Assembly: GCF_004522105.1 (NCBI RefSeq)
Contig: NZ_SPUJ01000010.1
Coordinates: forward strand, 17,527 to 81,526
Source: Nocardioides sp. 1609
Lineage (GTDB): Bacteria > Actinomycetota > Actinomycetes > Propionibacteriales > Nocardioidaceae
Length of the DNA: 64,000 bases
Direction: 5' to 3'
Below are positions 34,206 to 42,457 of this stretch, in pieces (within the stretch, counting starts at the first letter, position 1; every line of letters begins with the position of its first letter). The notes under the pieces are model-generated. The model was not told the origin of the DNA, searched no databases, and saw only the letters and a list, made by a program, of their open reading frames with translations. The translations under genes were made by a program, and so were the position numbers.

Positions 34206-34613
34206 ATGTCAGACACGTCCCACCCCGACGGTCGTCCCGACGTCGAGCTGCGGCTGCCGGCCGACAGCGCCTACGCCTCGGTCCTGCGGACGACGACCGC
34301 CGGCCTGGCCGCGCGCCTCGACTTCACCATCGACGACATCGAGGACCTGCGGATCGCGGTCGGCGAGGCCAACGCGATGGTGCTGGAGCACGCCGCGGAC
34401 GGCACCGACCTCGTCACCGGCTTCCACCTGGCACCGGGGCAGATGACCATCTCGGTCGGCGCCCGGACCGCGGGCAACCCGGTCCCCGACCTCGACAGCT
34501 TCGCCTGGCAGGTCCTCACGACCCTGGCGACGTCCGCCGACATCGAGTCGCGCGACGGCCACCTGGCGATCGTGATGACGATGACGTCGTCCGCCCTCGG
34601 GGCCGGCACCTGA
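34206..34613 (+). CDS. RsbW-like anti-sigma factor (HATPase type)
   Basis: A 135-residue GHKL-type ATPase domain protein of the RsbW/UsfX kind that holds a SigB/SigF-type sigma factor. Visible are the helix with the ATP/Mg motif (DLRIAVGEANAMVLEH, N-box) and the later DGHLAIVMTM strand. The glycine-rich lid motif is weak, as in several actinobacterial relatives. It lies one base upstream of the sigma gene it presumably controls, forming a two-gene operon. No RsbV-type antagonist is adjacent. Confidence 0.85.
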   Translation: MSDTSHPDGRPDVELRLPADSAYASVLRTTTAGLAARLDFTIDDIEDLRIAVGEANAMVLEHAADGTDLVTGFHLAPGQMTISVGARTAGNPVPDLDSFAWQVLTTLATSADIESRDGHLAIVMTMTSSALGAGT

Positions 34614-34614
34614 C

Positions 34615-35544
34615 ATGGACTCGTCTGCACCTCGGGACGGCAGCACCTCCCCGCCCGACCCTCCCCAGCCCGACCCTGTCCAGCCCGATCCCGTCGAGCC
34701 CGACCCGCTGGTCGAGGTCGAGGTCGAGGTCGAGGACGACGTCCAGCCGACCCCCGCCGAGGCGCGGCTCACCCGCGTCGAGGCCACCCGCAAGCGCAGC
34801 GCCGAGCTGTTCGTCGAGCTGCGCGACGACCTCGGCTCCGACGCCACCCGTGGCCAGGCCCGCGACGACCTGGTGCACCTGCACCTGCCCCTGGTCGAGC
34901 ACTGCGCCCGGCGCTTCCGCAACCGCGGCGAGCCGTTCGAGGACCTCGTCCAGGTCGGCACGATCGGGCTCATCAAGTCGATCGACCGGTTCGACACCGA
35001 GCGCGGCGTGGAGTTCTCGACCTACGCGACGCCCACGATCATCGGCGAGATCAAGCGGTACTTCCGCGACAAGGGCTGGGCGATCCGCGTCCCGCGGCGC
35101 CTGCAGGAGCTGCGGATGCAGATCAGCGCGGCCTCGGCCGAGCTGACCCAGAGCCTGGGCCGCTCCCCCACCCCCCGCGAGCTCGCCGAGACCATCGGCT
35201 GCACGGTCGAGGACATCGTGGAGGGCATCGAGTCGAGCAACGCCTACTCGACGCTCTCGCTCGACGCCAGCGACGACTCCGACGAGGGCGGGTCGAGCAT
35301 GCTCGACGCGATCGGCGTCGAGGACGAGGGCCTCGAGCACGTCGAGATCCGCGAGTCCATCAAGCCACTGCTCGAGCAGCTCGCGCCGCGGGAGAAGAGG
35401 ATCCTGCTGCTGCGGTTCTTCAAGAACATGACCCAGTCGCAGATCGCCGAGGAGATCGGCGTCTCGCAGATGCACGTCTCCCGGCTCCTGAACCGGACCC
35501 TCGAGCAGCTGCGCACCTCGCTCGAGGCACCCGACCCCGAGTAG
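34615..35544 (+). CDS. RNA polymerase sigma factor of the SigB/SigF/SigG family
   Basis: A 309-residue group 3 sigma-70 factor. After an acidic, proline-rich N-terminus (about 50 residues with VEVEVEVEDD), region 2 includes DLVQVGTIGLIKSIDRFD and GVEFSTYATPTIIGEIKRYFRD. Region 3 is around WAIRVPRRLQELRMQI. Region 4 has MTQSQIAEEIGVSQMHVSRLL as the -35-binding HTH. It is the actinobacterial stress/development type controlled by a partner anti-sigma, encoded directly upstream. Which stress it answers cannot be told from sequence. Confidence 0.93.
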   Translation: MDSSAPRDGSTSPPDPPQPDPVQPDPVEPDPLVEVEVEVEDDVQPTPAEARLTRVEATRKRSAELFVELRDDLGSDATRGQARDDLVHLHLPLVEHCARRFRNRGEPFEDLVQVGTIGLIKSIDRFDTERGVEFSTYATPTIIGEIKRYFRDKGWAIRVPRRLQELRMQISAASAELTQSLGRSPTPRELAETIGCTVEDIVEGIESSNAYSTLSLDASDDSDEGGSSMLDAIGVEDEGLEHVEIRESIKPLLEQLAPREKRILLLRFFKNMTQSQIAEEIGVSQMHVSRLLNRTLEQLRTSLEAPDPE

Positions 35545-35554
35545 GGCCCCGACC

Positions 35555-35935
35555 TCAGGCGCCGTCGCGCTCCAAGGCGGCGATGCTGGCCGGCTGCACC
35601 ATCAGCACGATGGTGACCACGCCCATCACGGCGAGCGGGACGGCCAGGAGCGGCACGTCGCGCACGTTCCAGGCGATGCCGATCTGGATCAGCTGCGTGA
35701 TGAGCACCGGTCCCCGCGCCCAGCCCCGCTGCTTCGTCAGCCCGACCGCCGCCGCGACCAGCGCGCCGCCGTAGGCGCCGAAGAAGATCGCGACCGAGAG
35801 GCCGATCTCGACCTGGTCTCCCCCCACGTCGAGGACGGCGAGCAGCGCGAGGACGATCATCGCCACCCCTTGCACACCGACGAGCACCGCTGAGAGGGTC
35901 AGGGGGAGGGGCCGCGCCCGACTGCTCTCTCGCAC
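35555..35935 (-). CDS. four-pass membrane protein, unknown function
   Basis: A protein of about 126 residues with four hydrophobic segments (LPLTLSAVLVGVQGVAMIVLALL, IGLSVAIFFGAYGGALVAAAVGL, VLITQLIQIGIAWNV, VPLAVMGVVTIVLMVQPAS). GTG 35935 is taken as the start; GTG 36001 would add 22 mainly basic residues that look like untranslated sequence. It ends ten bases from the convergent sigma gene. This small integral protein type is widespread in Nocardioidaceae without assigned function. Confidence 0.72.
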   Translation of the reverse strand: MRESSRARPLPLTLSAVLVGVQGVAMIVLALLAVLDVGGDQVEIGLSVAIFFGAYGGALVAAAVGLTKQRGWARGPVLITQLIQIGIAWNVRDVPLLAVPLAVMGVVTIVLMVQPASIAALERDGA

Positions 35936-36058
35936 GAACCGGAGCCTACGGCGCCCTCGTCGGCCGTTCGTTCTCGGGAGGCTGTGACGGACAAGACTCA
36001 CATCACGGCGCGAAACGCTTGATACCGCCGTCGATAGTTGCGACAGTGGTCAGGCGTT

Positions 36059-36074
36059 CGTGAAATCGTTCACA
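36059..36074. promoter_or_regulatory. CRP/FNR-type operator upstream of whiB
   Basis: CGTGA-aatcgt-TCACA differs from the consensus TGTGA-N6-TCACA at one base. It lies 77 bases before the whiB start. In M. tuberculosis, whiB1 is controlled by the cAMP receptor protein through sites upstream of the gene, so the site is plausible; binding here is inferred. Confidence 0.6.
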
Positions 36075-36150
36075 CACCGACGATCTCGCGCGCCCGCAGG
36101 CCTGAGCAACCCCTGCCTGCACGAACGAGAGATCAAGGATCCACCCACCC

Positions 36151-36402
36151 ATGGACTGGCGCCACCGTTCCGCATGCCTCGACGAGGACCCGGAACTGTT
36201 CTTCCCGATCGGCAACACCGGTCCGGCCATCCTCCAGATCGAGGAGGCCAAGCAGGTCTGCCGACGCTGCGACGTGCGCGAGCTCTGCCTCGCCTGGGCG
36301 CTGGAGGCCGGACAGGACCACGGAGTCTGGGGCGGCCTCAGCGAGGACGAGCGCCGCGCGCTCAAGCGGCGCAACGCCCGCGCGCGGGTGCGCACCGCCT
36401 AG
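36151..36402 (+). CDS. whiB1: WhiB family iron-sulfur transcription factor (WhiB1-like)
   Basis: An 83-residue WhiB protein. Cys9, Cys37, Cys40 and Cys46 form the C-x27-C-x2-C-x5-C set that binds a 4Fe-4S cluster. GVWGGLSEDERRAL is the conserved G[VI]WGG turn, and the basic RRNARARVRTA tail contacts DNA. WhiB1 in mycobacteria binds the main sigma factor and responds to nitric oxide; orthology is supported by the neighbouring pdtaS-like gene, the same order as Rv3219-Rv3220c. A CRP-type site lies upstream. A hairpin terminator follows. Confidence 0.93.
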   Translation: MDWRHRSACLDEDPELFFPIGNTGPAILQIEEAKQVCRRCDVRELCLAWALEAGQDHGVWGGLSEDERRALKRRNARARVRTA

Positions 36403-36440
36403 GACGAGACGGGCGAGCGCAGCGAGCCCGTGCTCGTCCT
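36402..36440. terminator. bidirectional terminator between whiB and the histidine kinase gene
   Basis: GGACGAG pairs with CTCGTCC and CGGGC with GCCCG around a short loop. It sits between two convergent genes, overlapping the end of whiB, with no strong U-tract. Confidence 0.6.
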
Positions 36441-36483
36441 GATGGTGGTCGAGCTCGCTCGATCAACCTCCGAGGTTGCTGGC

Positions 36484-37956
36484 TCACCCGGCTGTCGGCA
36501 CGTCGATCGCGACCCGCGTCCCGCCCTCGGGGCGGTTGCGCAGCTCGAGCTGACCGCCGAGCTCGGACTCGACGAGCGTCCGGACGATCGACAGACCCAG
36601 GTTGGTCGAGCCGTCGAGGGTGAAGCCCTCCGGCAGACCGCGGCCGTCGTCGTCGACCACGACGTGCGTCCGGCCACCGAGGTGGTCGACGGTCACGACG
36701 ATCTCGCCGGCCACGTCGGGGTCGTCGTCGTAGCCGTGCTCGACGGCGTTCTGGAGCAGCTCGGTCAGCACCATCGCCAGCGCGTTCGCACCCTCGCTGG
36801 GCAGGACGCCGAAGCTGCCGAGCCGGCGCACCCGCACGCGGCCGGGCAGGGCGCTGACGTCGGTGACCATCGTGCCGAGGCGGTCGGCGATCTCGTCGAA
36901 CTGCACCGTCTCCTCGACGGCCTGGCTGAGCGTCTCGTGGACGATCGCGATCGACCCGACCCGCCGCACGGCCTCCTCGAGCGCGAGCTTGGCGGTCTCG
37001 TTGTCGATCCGGCGGGCCTGCAGCCGGAGCAGCGCGGCGACGGTCTGCAGGTTGTTCTTCACGCGGTGGTGGATCTCGCGGATCGTCGCGTCCTTGGTGA
37101 CCAGCTCGCGGTCGCGGCGACGCAGGTCGGACACGTCACGGACCAGGATCAGCCCACCGATGTGCTCGCCGCCGGGCCGCAGCGGGATCGCCCGCACGAT
37201 GATCGAGACCTCGACGGTGCCGATCTCGACGTCGCGGTGCGCCCGGCCGCCCAGGACGGCGCTGAGCGTCTCCTCGTCGGGACGGCGGCGGGGCGGCACC
37301 AGCTCGCGCACGAGGTCGGCCAGCACCAGGCCGGCCAGGTCGCCCGAGAGCCCGAGCCGGCGGTAGACCGACTGGGCGTTGGGGCTGGCGTAGACGACGT
37401 GCCCGCCGGCGTCGACGCGCAGGAAGCCGTCGCCGACCCGCGGTGAGTCGGCGTGGTCGCTGCGCTGGCCCGAGGAGGGGAAGTGCCCGGTCGCGATCAT
37501 CTGGGTCAGGTCGGCCGCGGTCTGCAGGTAGGAGAGCTCGAGACGGCTGGGGGTGCGGACGCCGAGCAGGTTGGTGTTGCGGCCGATCACGCCGATCACG
37601 CGTCCGGCGCGCATCACCGGGATGGACTCGTTGCGCACCGGCACCTCGTCGCGCCACTCGGGGTCGCCCTCGCGCGCCGTCCGGCCCTGCTCGTAGGCCG
37701 CGTCGAGCAGCGGTCGCCGTCCCCGCTCGACGTAGGTGCCGACGATGTCGTCGACGTAGGCCGTCGGCCCGGTCGTGGGCCGCATCTGCCCGGCCGCCCA
37801 GAACCCGCTGCGCTCGCGGTCGGGCAGCCACAGGACCAGGTCGGCGAAGGACAGGTCGGCGATGATCTGCCAGTCGGCCTGGAGCAGCTGCAACCAGGCG
37901 ACGTCGTCGGCGTCGAGATCGGTGCGCGTGCGGACGATCTCGGTGAAGGACGACAC
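36484..37956 (-). CDS. pdtaS: PdtaS-like sensor histidine kinase
   Basis: A 490-residue soluble histidine kinase of the HisKA_2 group. An N-terminal GAF-like sensor (about 1-150) and a PAS domain (about 190-310) precede the phosphoacceptor motif EIHHRVKNNLQTVAALL and a HATPase_c domain with N-box LLQNAVEHGYDD, DDGRGLP and NLGLSIVRTLV. There is no membrane segment. In mycobacteria PdtaS, encoded next to whiB1, phosphorylates the RNA-binding antiterminator PdtaR; no pdtaR is in this window. A TACCCT -10 box ends six bases before GTG 37956. Confidence 0.92.
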   Translation of the reverse strand: MSSFTEIVRTRTDLDADDVAWLQLLQADWQIIADLSFADLVLWLPDRERSGFWAAGQMRPTTGPTAYVDDIVGTYVERGRRPLLDAAYEQGRTAREGDPEWRDEVPVRNESIPVMRAGRVIGVIGRNTNLLGVRTPSRLELSYLQTAADLTQMIATGHFPSSGQRSDHADSPRVGDGFLRVDAGGHVVYASPNAQSVYRRLGLSGDLAGLVLADLVRELVPPRRRPDEETLSAVLGGRAHRDVEIGTVEVSIIVRAIPLRPGGEHIGGLILVRDVSDLRRRDRELVTKDATIREIHHRVKNNLQTVAALLRLQARRIDNETAKLALEEAVRRVGSIAIVHETLSQAVEETVQFDEIADRLGTMVTDVSALPGRVRVRRLGSFGVLPSEGANALAMVLTELLQNAVEHGYDDDPDVAGEIVVTVDHLGGRTHVVVDDDGRGLPEGFTLDGSTNLGLSIVRTLVESELGGQLELRNRPEGGTRVAIDVPTAG

Positions 37957-37962
37957 CCCGCA

Positions 37963-37968
37963 AGGGTA
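37963..37968 (-). promoter_or_regulatory. -10 box of the pdtaS-like gene (leaderless)
   Basis: TACCCT on the minus strand ends six bases before GTG 37956. Confidence 0.5.
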
Positions 37969-38019
37969 GGGCGAGGCCTCGATGGGGGTCGACGGGCGTT
38001 CCTTTGGCAGGATGACCCC

Positions 38020-38871
38020 GTGTCCCGGGTCGACTGGAAGCAGGTCCACGCAGCCGACTTCCAGGTGCCCTCCGGCGTCCCGCTCGCCGACCTCACCGAG
38101 GAGCTCACGCTCATGCTGGGCGACCCGGACCCCGTCCGGCGCGACGCGACGGCGTACCCGACGCTGGCCACGTGGGTCGAGCGCGGGGTGTACGACGACC
38201 TGCTGCCCGCGCTCGGCGACGGGATGGCCGTCGGGCTGCGGACCGGCCTCGGGCTCGTCGAGGACGACACCGTCTTCCGGCGCAGCTTCTCGGCCCTGGT
38301 GCTGGCCGAGTGCGTCCTGCGTGACAACAACCGGCCGCTCGTGCTCGGCGGCAAGGTGCTGCAGTGGGGCGACGCGATCGCCACGTGGATGCTCCGCGAG
38401 CGCGACCTACGGGGCTTCGTGCCGGGCAAGGGGTGGGCGCACGCCATCGCCCACGGCGCCGACGCGCTGGGCACGCTGGCCCAGTCACCGCACTTCGGGC
38501 CGCCCGAGCTGACCGTGGTGCTCGACGTCGTCGCCGACGTCCTCTGCGCGCGCGTCGACCGGCTCTTCAGCAACGGCGAGCCCGACCGGCTCGCCGCGGC
38601 GACGATGTACGTGCTGCGCCGCAACCAGCTGCCGATCGAGGTGCTCGAACCGTGGGTCAACCGGATCACCGAGCACGCCCGCCGGCCCGCACGCGGTGAC
38701 CGCCGCGACCCGCACCTGTCCACCGGCAACGCCCAGGCGTTCCTGCGCGCGCTGTACCTCCAGCTGGCCCTCGGCAACCGGCCGCCGGCGTCGCGGGCCG
38801 ACCTGATGCTGGTCCTGGTCGGCGCGCTGCGCTCGACCAACGAGCACTACCTCGAGGTCCGCACCTCCTGA
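38020..38871 (+). CDS. DUF2785 domain protein
   Basis: A 283-residue soluble helical protein matching DUF2785: MLGDPDPVRRDATAYPTLATWVERG, GWAHAIAHGADALGTLA and RLAAATMYVLRRNQLPIEVLEPWV. Conserved HGAD and RHEx-like polar residues suggest a repeat-type helical scaffold rather than a known enzyme. A CAGGAT -10-like box ends six bases before GTG 38020. It is divergent from the pdtaS-like gene with 63 bases between. The function of this family is unknown. Confidence 0.85.
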   Translation: MSRVDWKQVHAADFQVPSGVPLADLTEELTLMLGDPDPVRRDATAYPTLATWVERGVYDDLLPALGDGMAVGLRTGLGLVEDDTVFRRSFSALVLAECVLRDNNRPLVLGGKVLQWGDAIATWMLRERDLRGFVPGKGWAHAIAHGADALGTLAQSPHFGPPELTVVLDVVADVLCARVDRLFSNGEPDRLAAATMYVLRRNQLPIEVLEPWVNRITEHARRPARGDRRDPHLSTGNAQAFLRALYLQLALGNRPPASRADLMLVLVGALRSTNEHYLEVRTS

Positions 38872-38904
38872 GGCCGGCTCGGTCCTCGGCTGGGGGCGGT
38901 CCCC

Positions 38905-38910
38905 TAGTCT
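38905..38910 (+). promoter_or_regulatory. -10 box of the TPP-enzyme gene (leaderless)
   Basis: TAGTCT ends six bases before ATG 38917. Confidence 0.5.
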
Positions 38911-38916
38911 GCGGGC

Positions 38917-40611
38917 ATGACTGAGACGCACGACACAGCAGCGGGCGCCGGCCCGGGCTCCGGCGGGGGTGCCGACCTCACCGGCCACGCGGGCGAGCTC
39001 GCCGTGGCGGTGGCCCGCGCGCACGGGGTCGAGACGATGTTCACCCTGTCGGGCGCCCACGTCTTCCCGATGTACGACGGCGCGGTGAAGGCGGATCCGC
39101 CGATGCGGCTGCTCGACGTCCGCCACGAGCAGACCGCCGCCTTCGCGGCCGAGGCCACCGGCAAGCTGACCCGGGTCCCCGGCCTGGCCGTGCTCACCGC
39201 CGGTCCCGGTGTCACCAACGGCATCAGCGCGATCGCCCAGGCGCAGTTCGCCGGGTCGCCGATGGTCGTCGTCGGCGGCCGCGCCCCCCAGAACCGGTGG
39301 GGCACCGGCAGCCTGCAGGAGCTCGACCAGCCGCCGATCGTGGCCTCCATCTCCAAGCACGCCGCCACCATCGCGACCGCCGCCGACATCCTCGGCGGCA
39401 TCGACGAGGCGTTCCGCGTCGCCCGGTCCTCGCACCGCGGGCCGGTGTTCGTCGACGTCCCGATGGACGAGTTCTTCAGCTCGGCGAGCGGCCCGGTGCC
39501 GACGGGTGGGCGGGTCACCGGTGCCGACCCGGACCCCGACGCGGTGGCCGCCGTCGCCGCGCTGCTGGCCGGCGCCACCCGGCCGGTGCTGATCCTCGGC
39601 ACCGACGTGTGGGCCGACCACGCCGAGGAGGCCGCGCTGCGCCTGGTCGAGGGCGCCGGCGTCCCCACGATCACCAACGGCATGGGCCGCGGCCTGGTGC
39701 CCGGTGGCCACCCGCTGCTGGTGACCAAGGCCCGCAGCAAGGCGCTCAAGGAGTCCGACCTCGTGGTCGTGGTGGGCACGCCGCTCGACTTCCGGCTGGG
39801 CTACGGCGTCTTCGGCGACCCCGAGAACCCCGCGCGCGTCGTCCACGTCGCCGACTCCCCCGCCCAGGTCGCCGCGCACGCCACCCTGGCGGCGTCGGCG
39901 TCCGGCGACCTCACGAGCGTGCTCGACGCCCTGCTGGCCGCGCTCGAGCGCGGCAACCGGCCCGACTGGTCCGGCTGGGTCGCCGACCTCCAGGACACCG
40001 TGCGGGCCGCCGTCGAGCGCGACCGGGCGCTGCTGAGCGCCGAGGCCGACCCGATCCACCCCGCCCGCATCTACGGCGAGCTGGCCCCCCGGCTGGCCGA
40101 CGACGCCGTCGTCATCGGCGACGGGGGTGACTTCGTCAGCTTCGCCGGGAAGTTCGTGGAGCCGAAGCGGCCCGGCGGCTGGCTCGACCCCGGCCCTTAC
40201 GGCTGCCTCGGGGCCGGGCTCGGTGCTGCGATCGCGGCGCGGATCGCGCGGCCCTCGTCCCAGGTCGTGCTGCTGCTCGGAGACGGCGCCGCCGGCTTCT
40301 CGCTGATGGACGTCGACACCCTGGTGCGGCACGACCTGCCGGTCGTCATGGTGATGGGCAACAACTCCGCCTGGGGCCTGGAGAAGGGCCCGATGCAGAT
40401 GCTGTACGGCTACGACGTCGCCGCCGACCTCGCTCCGCGCACCCGCTACGACGAGGTGGTCAAGGCCCTCGGCGGTGCCGGCGAGACCGTCACCGACCCG
40501 CGCCAGATCGGGCCCGCCCTCGACCGCGCGTTCGCCTCGGGCGTCCCCTACCTGGTCAACGTGATCACCGACGTCGAGGCGGCCTACCCGCGCGCGACGT
40601 TCGGGATCTGA
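38917..40611 (+). CDS. thiamine pyrophosphate-dependent enzyme, acetolactate-synthase-like
   Basis: A 564-residue ThDP enzyme of the acetolactate synthase/2-hydroxyacyl-CoA lyase superfamily. The activating glutamate is in VRHEQTAAFAAEA, the alpha/beta linker in LTAGPGVTNGISAIAQA, and the ThDP/Mg motif begins at LLGDGAAGFSLMDVDTLVRHDLPVVMVMGNN (GDG...NN). No ilvN regulatory subunit or ilvC lies near, so a biosynthetic ALS is unlikely. Relatives include mycobacterial IlvG and oxalyl-CoA decarboxylase/2-hydroxyacyl-CoA lyase types. The exact reaction is uncertain. Confidence 0.88.
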   Translation: MTETHDTAAGAGPGSGGGADLTGHAGELAVAVARAHGVETMFTLSGAHVFPMYDGAVKADPPMRLLDVRHEQTAAFAAEATGKLTRVPGLAVLTAGPGVTNGISAIAQAQFAGSPMVVVGGRAPQNRWGTGSLQELDQPPIVASISKHAATIATAADILGGIDEAFRVARSSHRGPVFVDVPMDEFFSSASGPVPTGGRVTGADPDPDAVAAVAALLAGATRPVLILGTDVWADHAEEAALRLVEGAGVPTITNGMGRGLVPGGHPLLVTKARSKALKESDLVVVVGTPLDFRLGYGVFGDPENPARVVHVADSPAQVAAHATLAASASGDLTSVLDALLAALERGNRPDWSGWVADLQDTVRAAVERDRALLSAEADPIHPARIYGELAPRLADDAVVIGDGGDFVSFAGKFVEPKRPGGWLDPGPYGCLGAGLGAAIAARIARPSSQVVLLLGDGAAGFSLMDVDTLVRHDLPVVMVMGNNSAWGLEKGPMQMLYGYDVAADLAPRTRYDEVVKALGGAGETVTDPRQIGPALDRAFASGVPYLVNVITDVEAAYPRATFGI

Positions 40612-40627
40612 CGGCGTCGGGTCGGCA

Positions 40628-41161
40628 GTGGTGGACCTGCGCCGCGCGCGCCCCGACGAGTACGACGCCATCGGCGCGCTCACCGTCGCGGCCTACGAAC
40701 CGTTCCTCCTCGGACCCGACGACGACTACCGGACGCGGCTCACCGACGTCGCGGGCCGCGACCGCGACGCCGAGGTCTGGGTCGCGGCGGAGGACGGGCC
40801 CTCCGGCGTCGTCGTGCTCGGCAACGTGACGCTCTGCCCACCCGGCTCGCCGTGGTGCGAGCTGGCCCGCGACGGCGAGGGCGAGTTCCGCATGCTCGCC
40901 GTCGCCCCCGCCGCGCAGGGACGGGGCGTCGGCGCCGCGCTCGCCGGTCTCGTCGTCGACCGGTTCCGCGCGGAGGGCGCTCGCGGCGTCGTGCTGTCGA
41001 GCCTGACCGGGATGGCCGGTGCCCACCGCCTCTACGAGCGGCTCGGCTTCACACGCGCCGCGGCCCGCGACTGGTCACCGGTGCCCGGCGTCGACCTGGT
41101 CGCCTACGAGCTCGACCTGGGGCGGGAGCCCCGAACGGACCAGAGGACGGAGCACCCCTGA
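40628..41161 (+). CDS. GNAT family N-acetyltransferase
   Basis: A 177-residue GNAT enzyme. The acetyl-CoA loop is in EFRMLAVAPAAQGRGVGAALAG (Q/RxxGxG/A), followed by the GAHRLYERLGFTR segment. GTG 40628 or the adjacent GTG 40631 is the start. It lies 16 bases after the ThDP enzyme gene and overlaps the thioesterase-like gene at its 3' end (TGATG), so the three probably share a transcript. Substrate unknown; a role linked to acyl-CoA is suggested only by the neighbours. Confidence 0.88.
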   Translation: MVDLRRARPDEYDAIGALTVAAYEPFLLGPDDDYRTRLTDVAGRDRDAEVWVAAEDGPSGVVVLGNVTLCPPGSPWCELARDGEGEFRMLAVAPAAQGRGVGAALAGLVVDRFRAEGARGVVLSSLTGMAGAHRLYERLGFTRAAARDWSPVPGVDLVAYELDLGREPRTDQRTEHP

Positions 41162-41526
41162 TGGATGCCACCCTGCGCTTCACGGTGACCGGCGACGACA
41201 CGGCCGCCGCGGTCGGGAGCGGCTCGCTGCCGGTGCTCGGCACGCCGCGCCTGCTGGCGTGGTGCGAGGCGGCCACCTGCGCGGCCATCGAGCCGGCGCT
41301 CGGCGACGGCGAGACCAGCGTCGGCACCCGGGTCTCGATCGAGCACCTGGTCGCGTCGGCCGTCGGGCAGGAGGTCGAGGTGACGGCGTCCTCGGTCTAC
41401 GCCGACGGCCGGCTGCACCGGTTCACGGTCGCCGCGCGCCACGTCGGCGGCAACGGCAAGGTGGTCGGTTCCGGCGAGGTCACCCGCGTCGTGGTCGACG
41501 CCGAGCGGTTCCTCGGCCGGCTCTGA
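41161..41526 (+). CDS. hotdog-fold thioesterase-like protein
   Basis: A 121-residue single hotdog-domain protein, similar to fluoroacetyl-CoA thioesterase-like enzymes: LLAWCEAATCAAIEPAL on the long helix, GTRVSIEHLVASAVGQEVEVTASS and HRFTVAARH on the sheet. It starts at ATG 41161 within the stop of the GNAT gene. These proteins hydrolyse acyl-CoA or act as housekeeping 'clean-up' thioesterases; the acyl group is unknown. Ends before a hairpin shared with the convergent bL37 gene. Confidence 0.85.
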   Translation: MDATLRFTVTGDDTAAAVGSGSLPVLGTPRLLAWCEAATCAAIEPALGDGETSVGTRVSIEHLVASAVGQEVEVTASSVYADGRLHRFTVAARHVGGNGKVVGSGEVTRVVVDAERFLGRL

Positions 41527-41550
41527 GGGGTTCCTGGTCCGGGCGAGCAA

Positions 41551-41583
41551 AGACCCCCGGCGCCGAGTGGCGGACCGGGGGTC
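41551..41583. terminator. bidirectional hairpin between the thioesterase and bL37 genes
   Basis: GACCCCCGGCGCC-gagt-GGCG-ga-CCGGGGGTC forms a 9-bp outer stem and 4-bp inner stem with a two-base bulge, followed on the minus strand by TTTGCTC. It is suitably placed to end both convergent transcripts. Confidence 0.7.
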
Positions 41584-41598
41584 GGTGCAGCAGCTGCG

Positions 41599-41673
41599 TC
41601 AGCTGTTGGGGCGCTTGCCGTGGTTCGCTGCCTTCTTGCGGCGCGCGCGGCGCTTGCGGCCTGTCTTTCCCAT
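41599..41673 (-). CDS. 50S ribosomal protein bL37
   Basis: A 24-residue, highly basic peptide (MGKTGRKRRARRKKAANHGKRPNS) that closely resembles the actinobacterial ribosomal protein bL37 (in Mycolicibacterium also 24 residues, ending ANHGKRPN). It binds 23S rRNA as a small structural protein. ATG 41673 is preceded by a perfect GGAGG at proper spacing. It is too short for ordinary gene finders, and the longer open frame over it, to 42168, is spurious. A hairpin terminator follows. Confidence 0.9.
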   Translation of the reverse strand: MGKTGRKRRARRKKAANHGKRPNS

Positions 41674-41762
41674 GATGACCTCCTGGGTTCGGTAACGAGG
41701 CAGTCTCTCAGGTCGCCCGGGAGGACACGAAATCGGCCGGCGGTCCGAGGGCAGCACCCCGA

Positions 41763-42416
41763 TCAGTACAGCGGCGTGTAGCGGCCGTTCGGGACGAAGT
41801 CGGCGAGCCCGCGGTAGCGGTTCCCGCTCAGGTAGCGGGTGATGTCGATGACGGACACCTGGGCGCGGATGTGGGCCGGCGAGCCGATGCAGGTCTTCGG
41901 GAACCCGATCCGGATCTGGCCGACGCGCAGCAGGAACGACCCGTTGATCGGGCAGTCGACGTACTGGGAGGTGCCGTCGTCGTAGTGCTCGATGAGGAAC
42001 GCGCCGCGGCGGTCGTCCTTGTCCTTGGGACTGTAGAACCAGGCCTCGTGCTCGTAGCCGCGGTAGCGGCGGTCGGAGTCGATGACCACCCGGACGACCT
42101 GCGCCTTGGCGGCGCGGAACCGGCCGGTGACGGTGAACCAGTAGCAGAGGTCGCGATCCTTGTTCCACACGCCGAGACCGTTGGCCTCGACCCCGCGCGG
42201 ACCGTCGGTCGTCGGGTCGCGCAGGATCCGGGTGGCTCGCCCGTTCGCGCAGCCGCGCGCGGGCCGCTCGGACAGCGCGTCCGGGGCGGACGCCGTCCGC
42301 CCGGTCGCGGCGGTCGGGGCCGGGTCGACGGCGTGAGCGGCGCCAGGGGCGACCATCAGGCCGATGCCGAGGGAGACGGCCAGGGCGGCCGCGCGGAGGC
42401 GGGGAGCGAAGGACAT
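41763..42416 (-). CDS. secreted protein of unknown function
   Basis: A 217-residue exported protein with a signal peptide (SFAPRLRAAALAVSLGIGLMVAPGAAHA, cut likely after AHA). The mature part has four cysteines (RGCANG, RDLCYWF, VDCPING, KTCIGS), suggesting two disulfides, and a beta-rich core with aromatic residues (HEAWFYSPKDKDD, SQYVDCPINGSFLLRVGQIRIGFP). This pattern occurs in hypothetical exported proteins of Nocardioides. No catalytic motif is recognised. It lies downstream of rsrA on the same strand, 41 bases away, so it could be a SigR-linked gene; not shown. Confidence 0.72.
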   Translation of the reverse strand: MSFAPRLRAAALAVSLGIGLMVAPGAAHAVDPAPTAATGRTASAPDALSERPARGCANGRATRILRDPTTDGPRGVEANGLGVWNKDRDLCYWFTVTGRFRAAKAQVVRVVIDSDRRYRGYEHEAWFYSPKDKDDRRGAFLIEHYDDGTSQYVDCPINGSFLLRVGQIRIGFPKTCIGSPAHIRAQVSVIDITRYLSGNRYRGLADFVPNGRYTPLY

Positions 42417-42457
42417 GGCAGGGTCGTACCCCACCCGGCTCCGCTCACACGCCGCGT

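Noticed and set aside
41599..42168. 189-codon frame containing bL37
   Set aside because: Only the last 24 codons resemble a protein; the rest is antisense-type low complexity overlapping the secreted protein gene in another frame.
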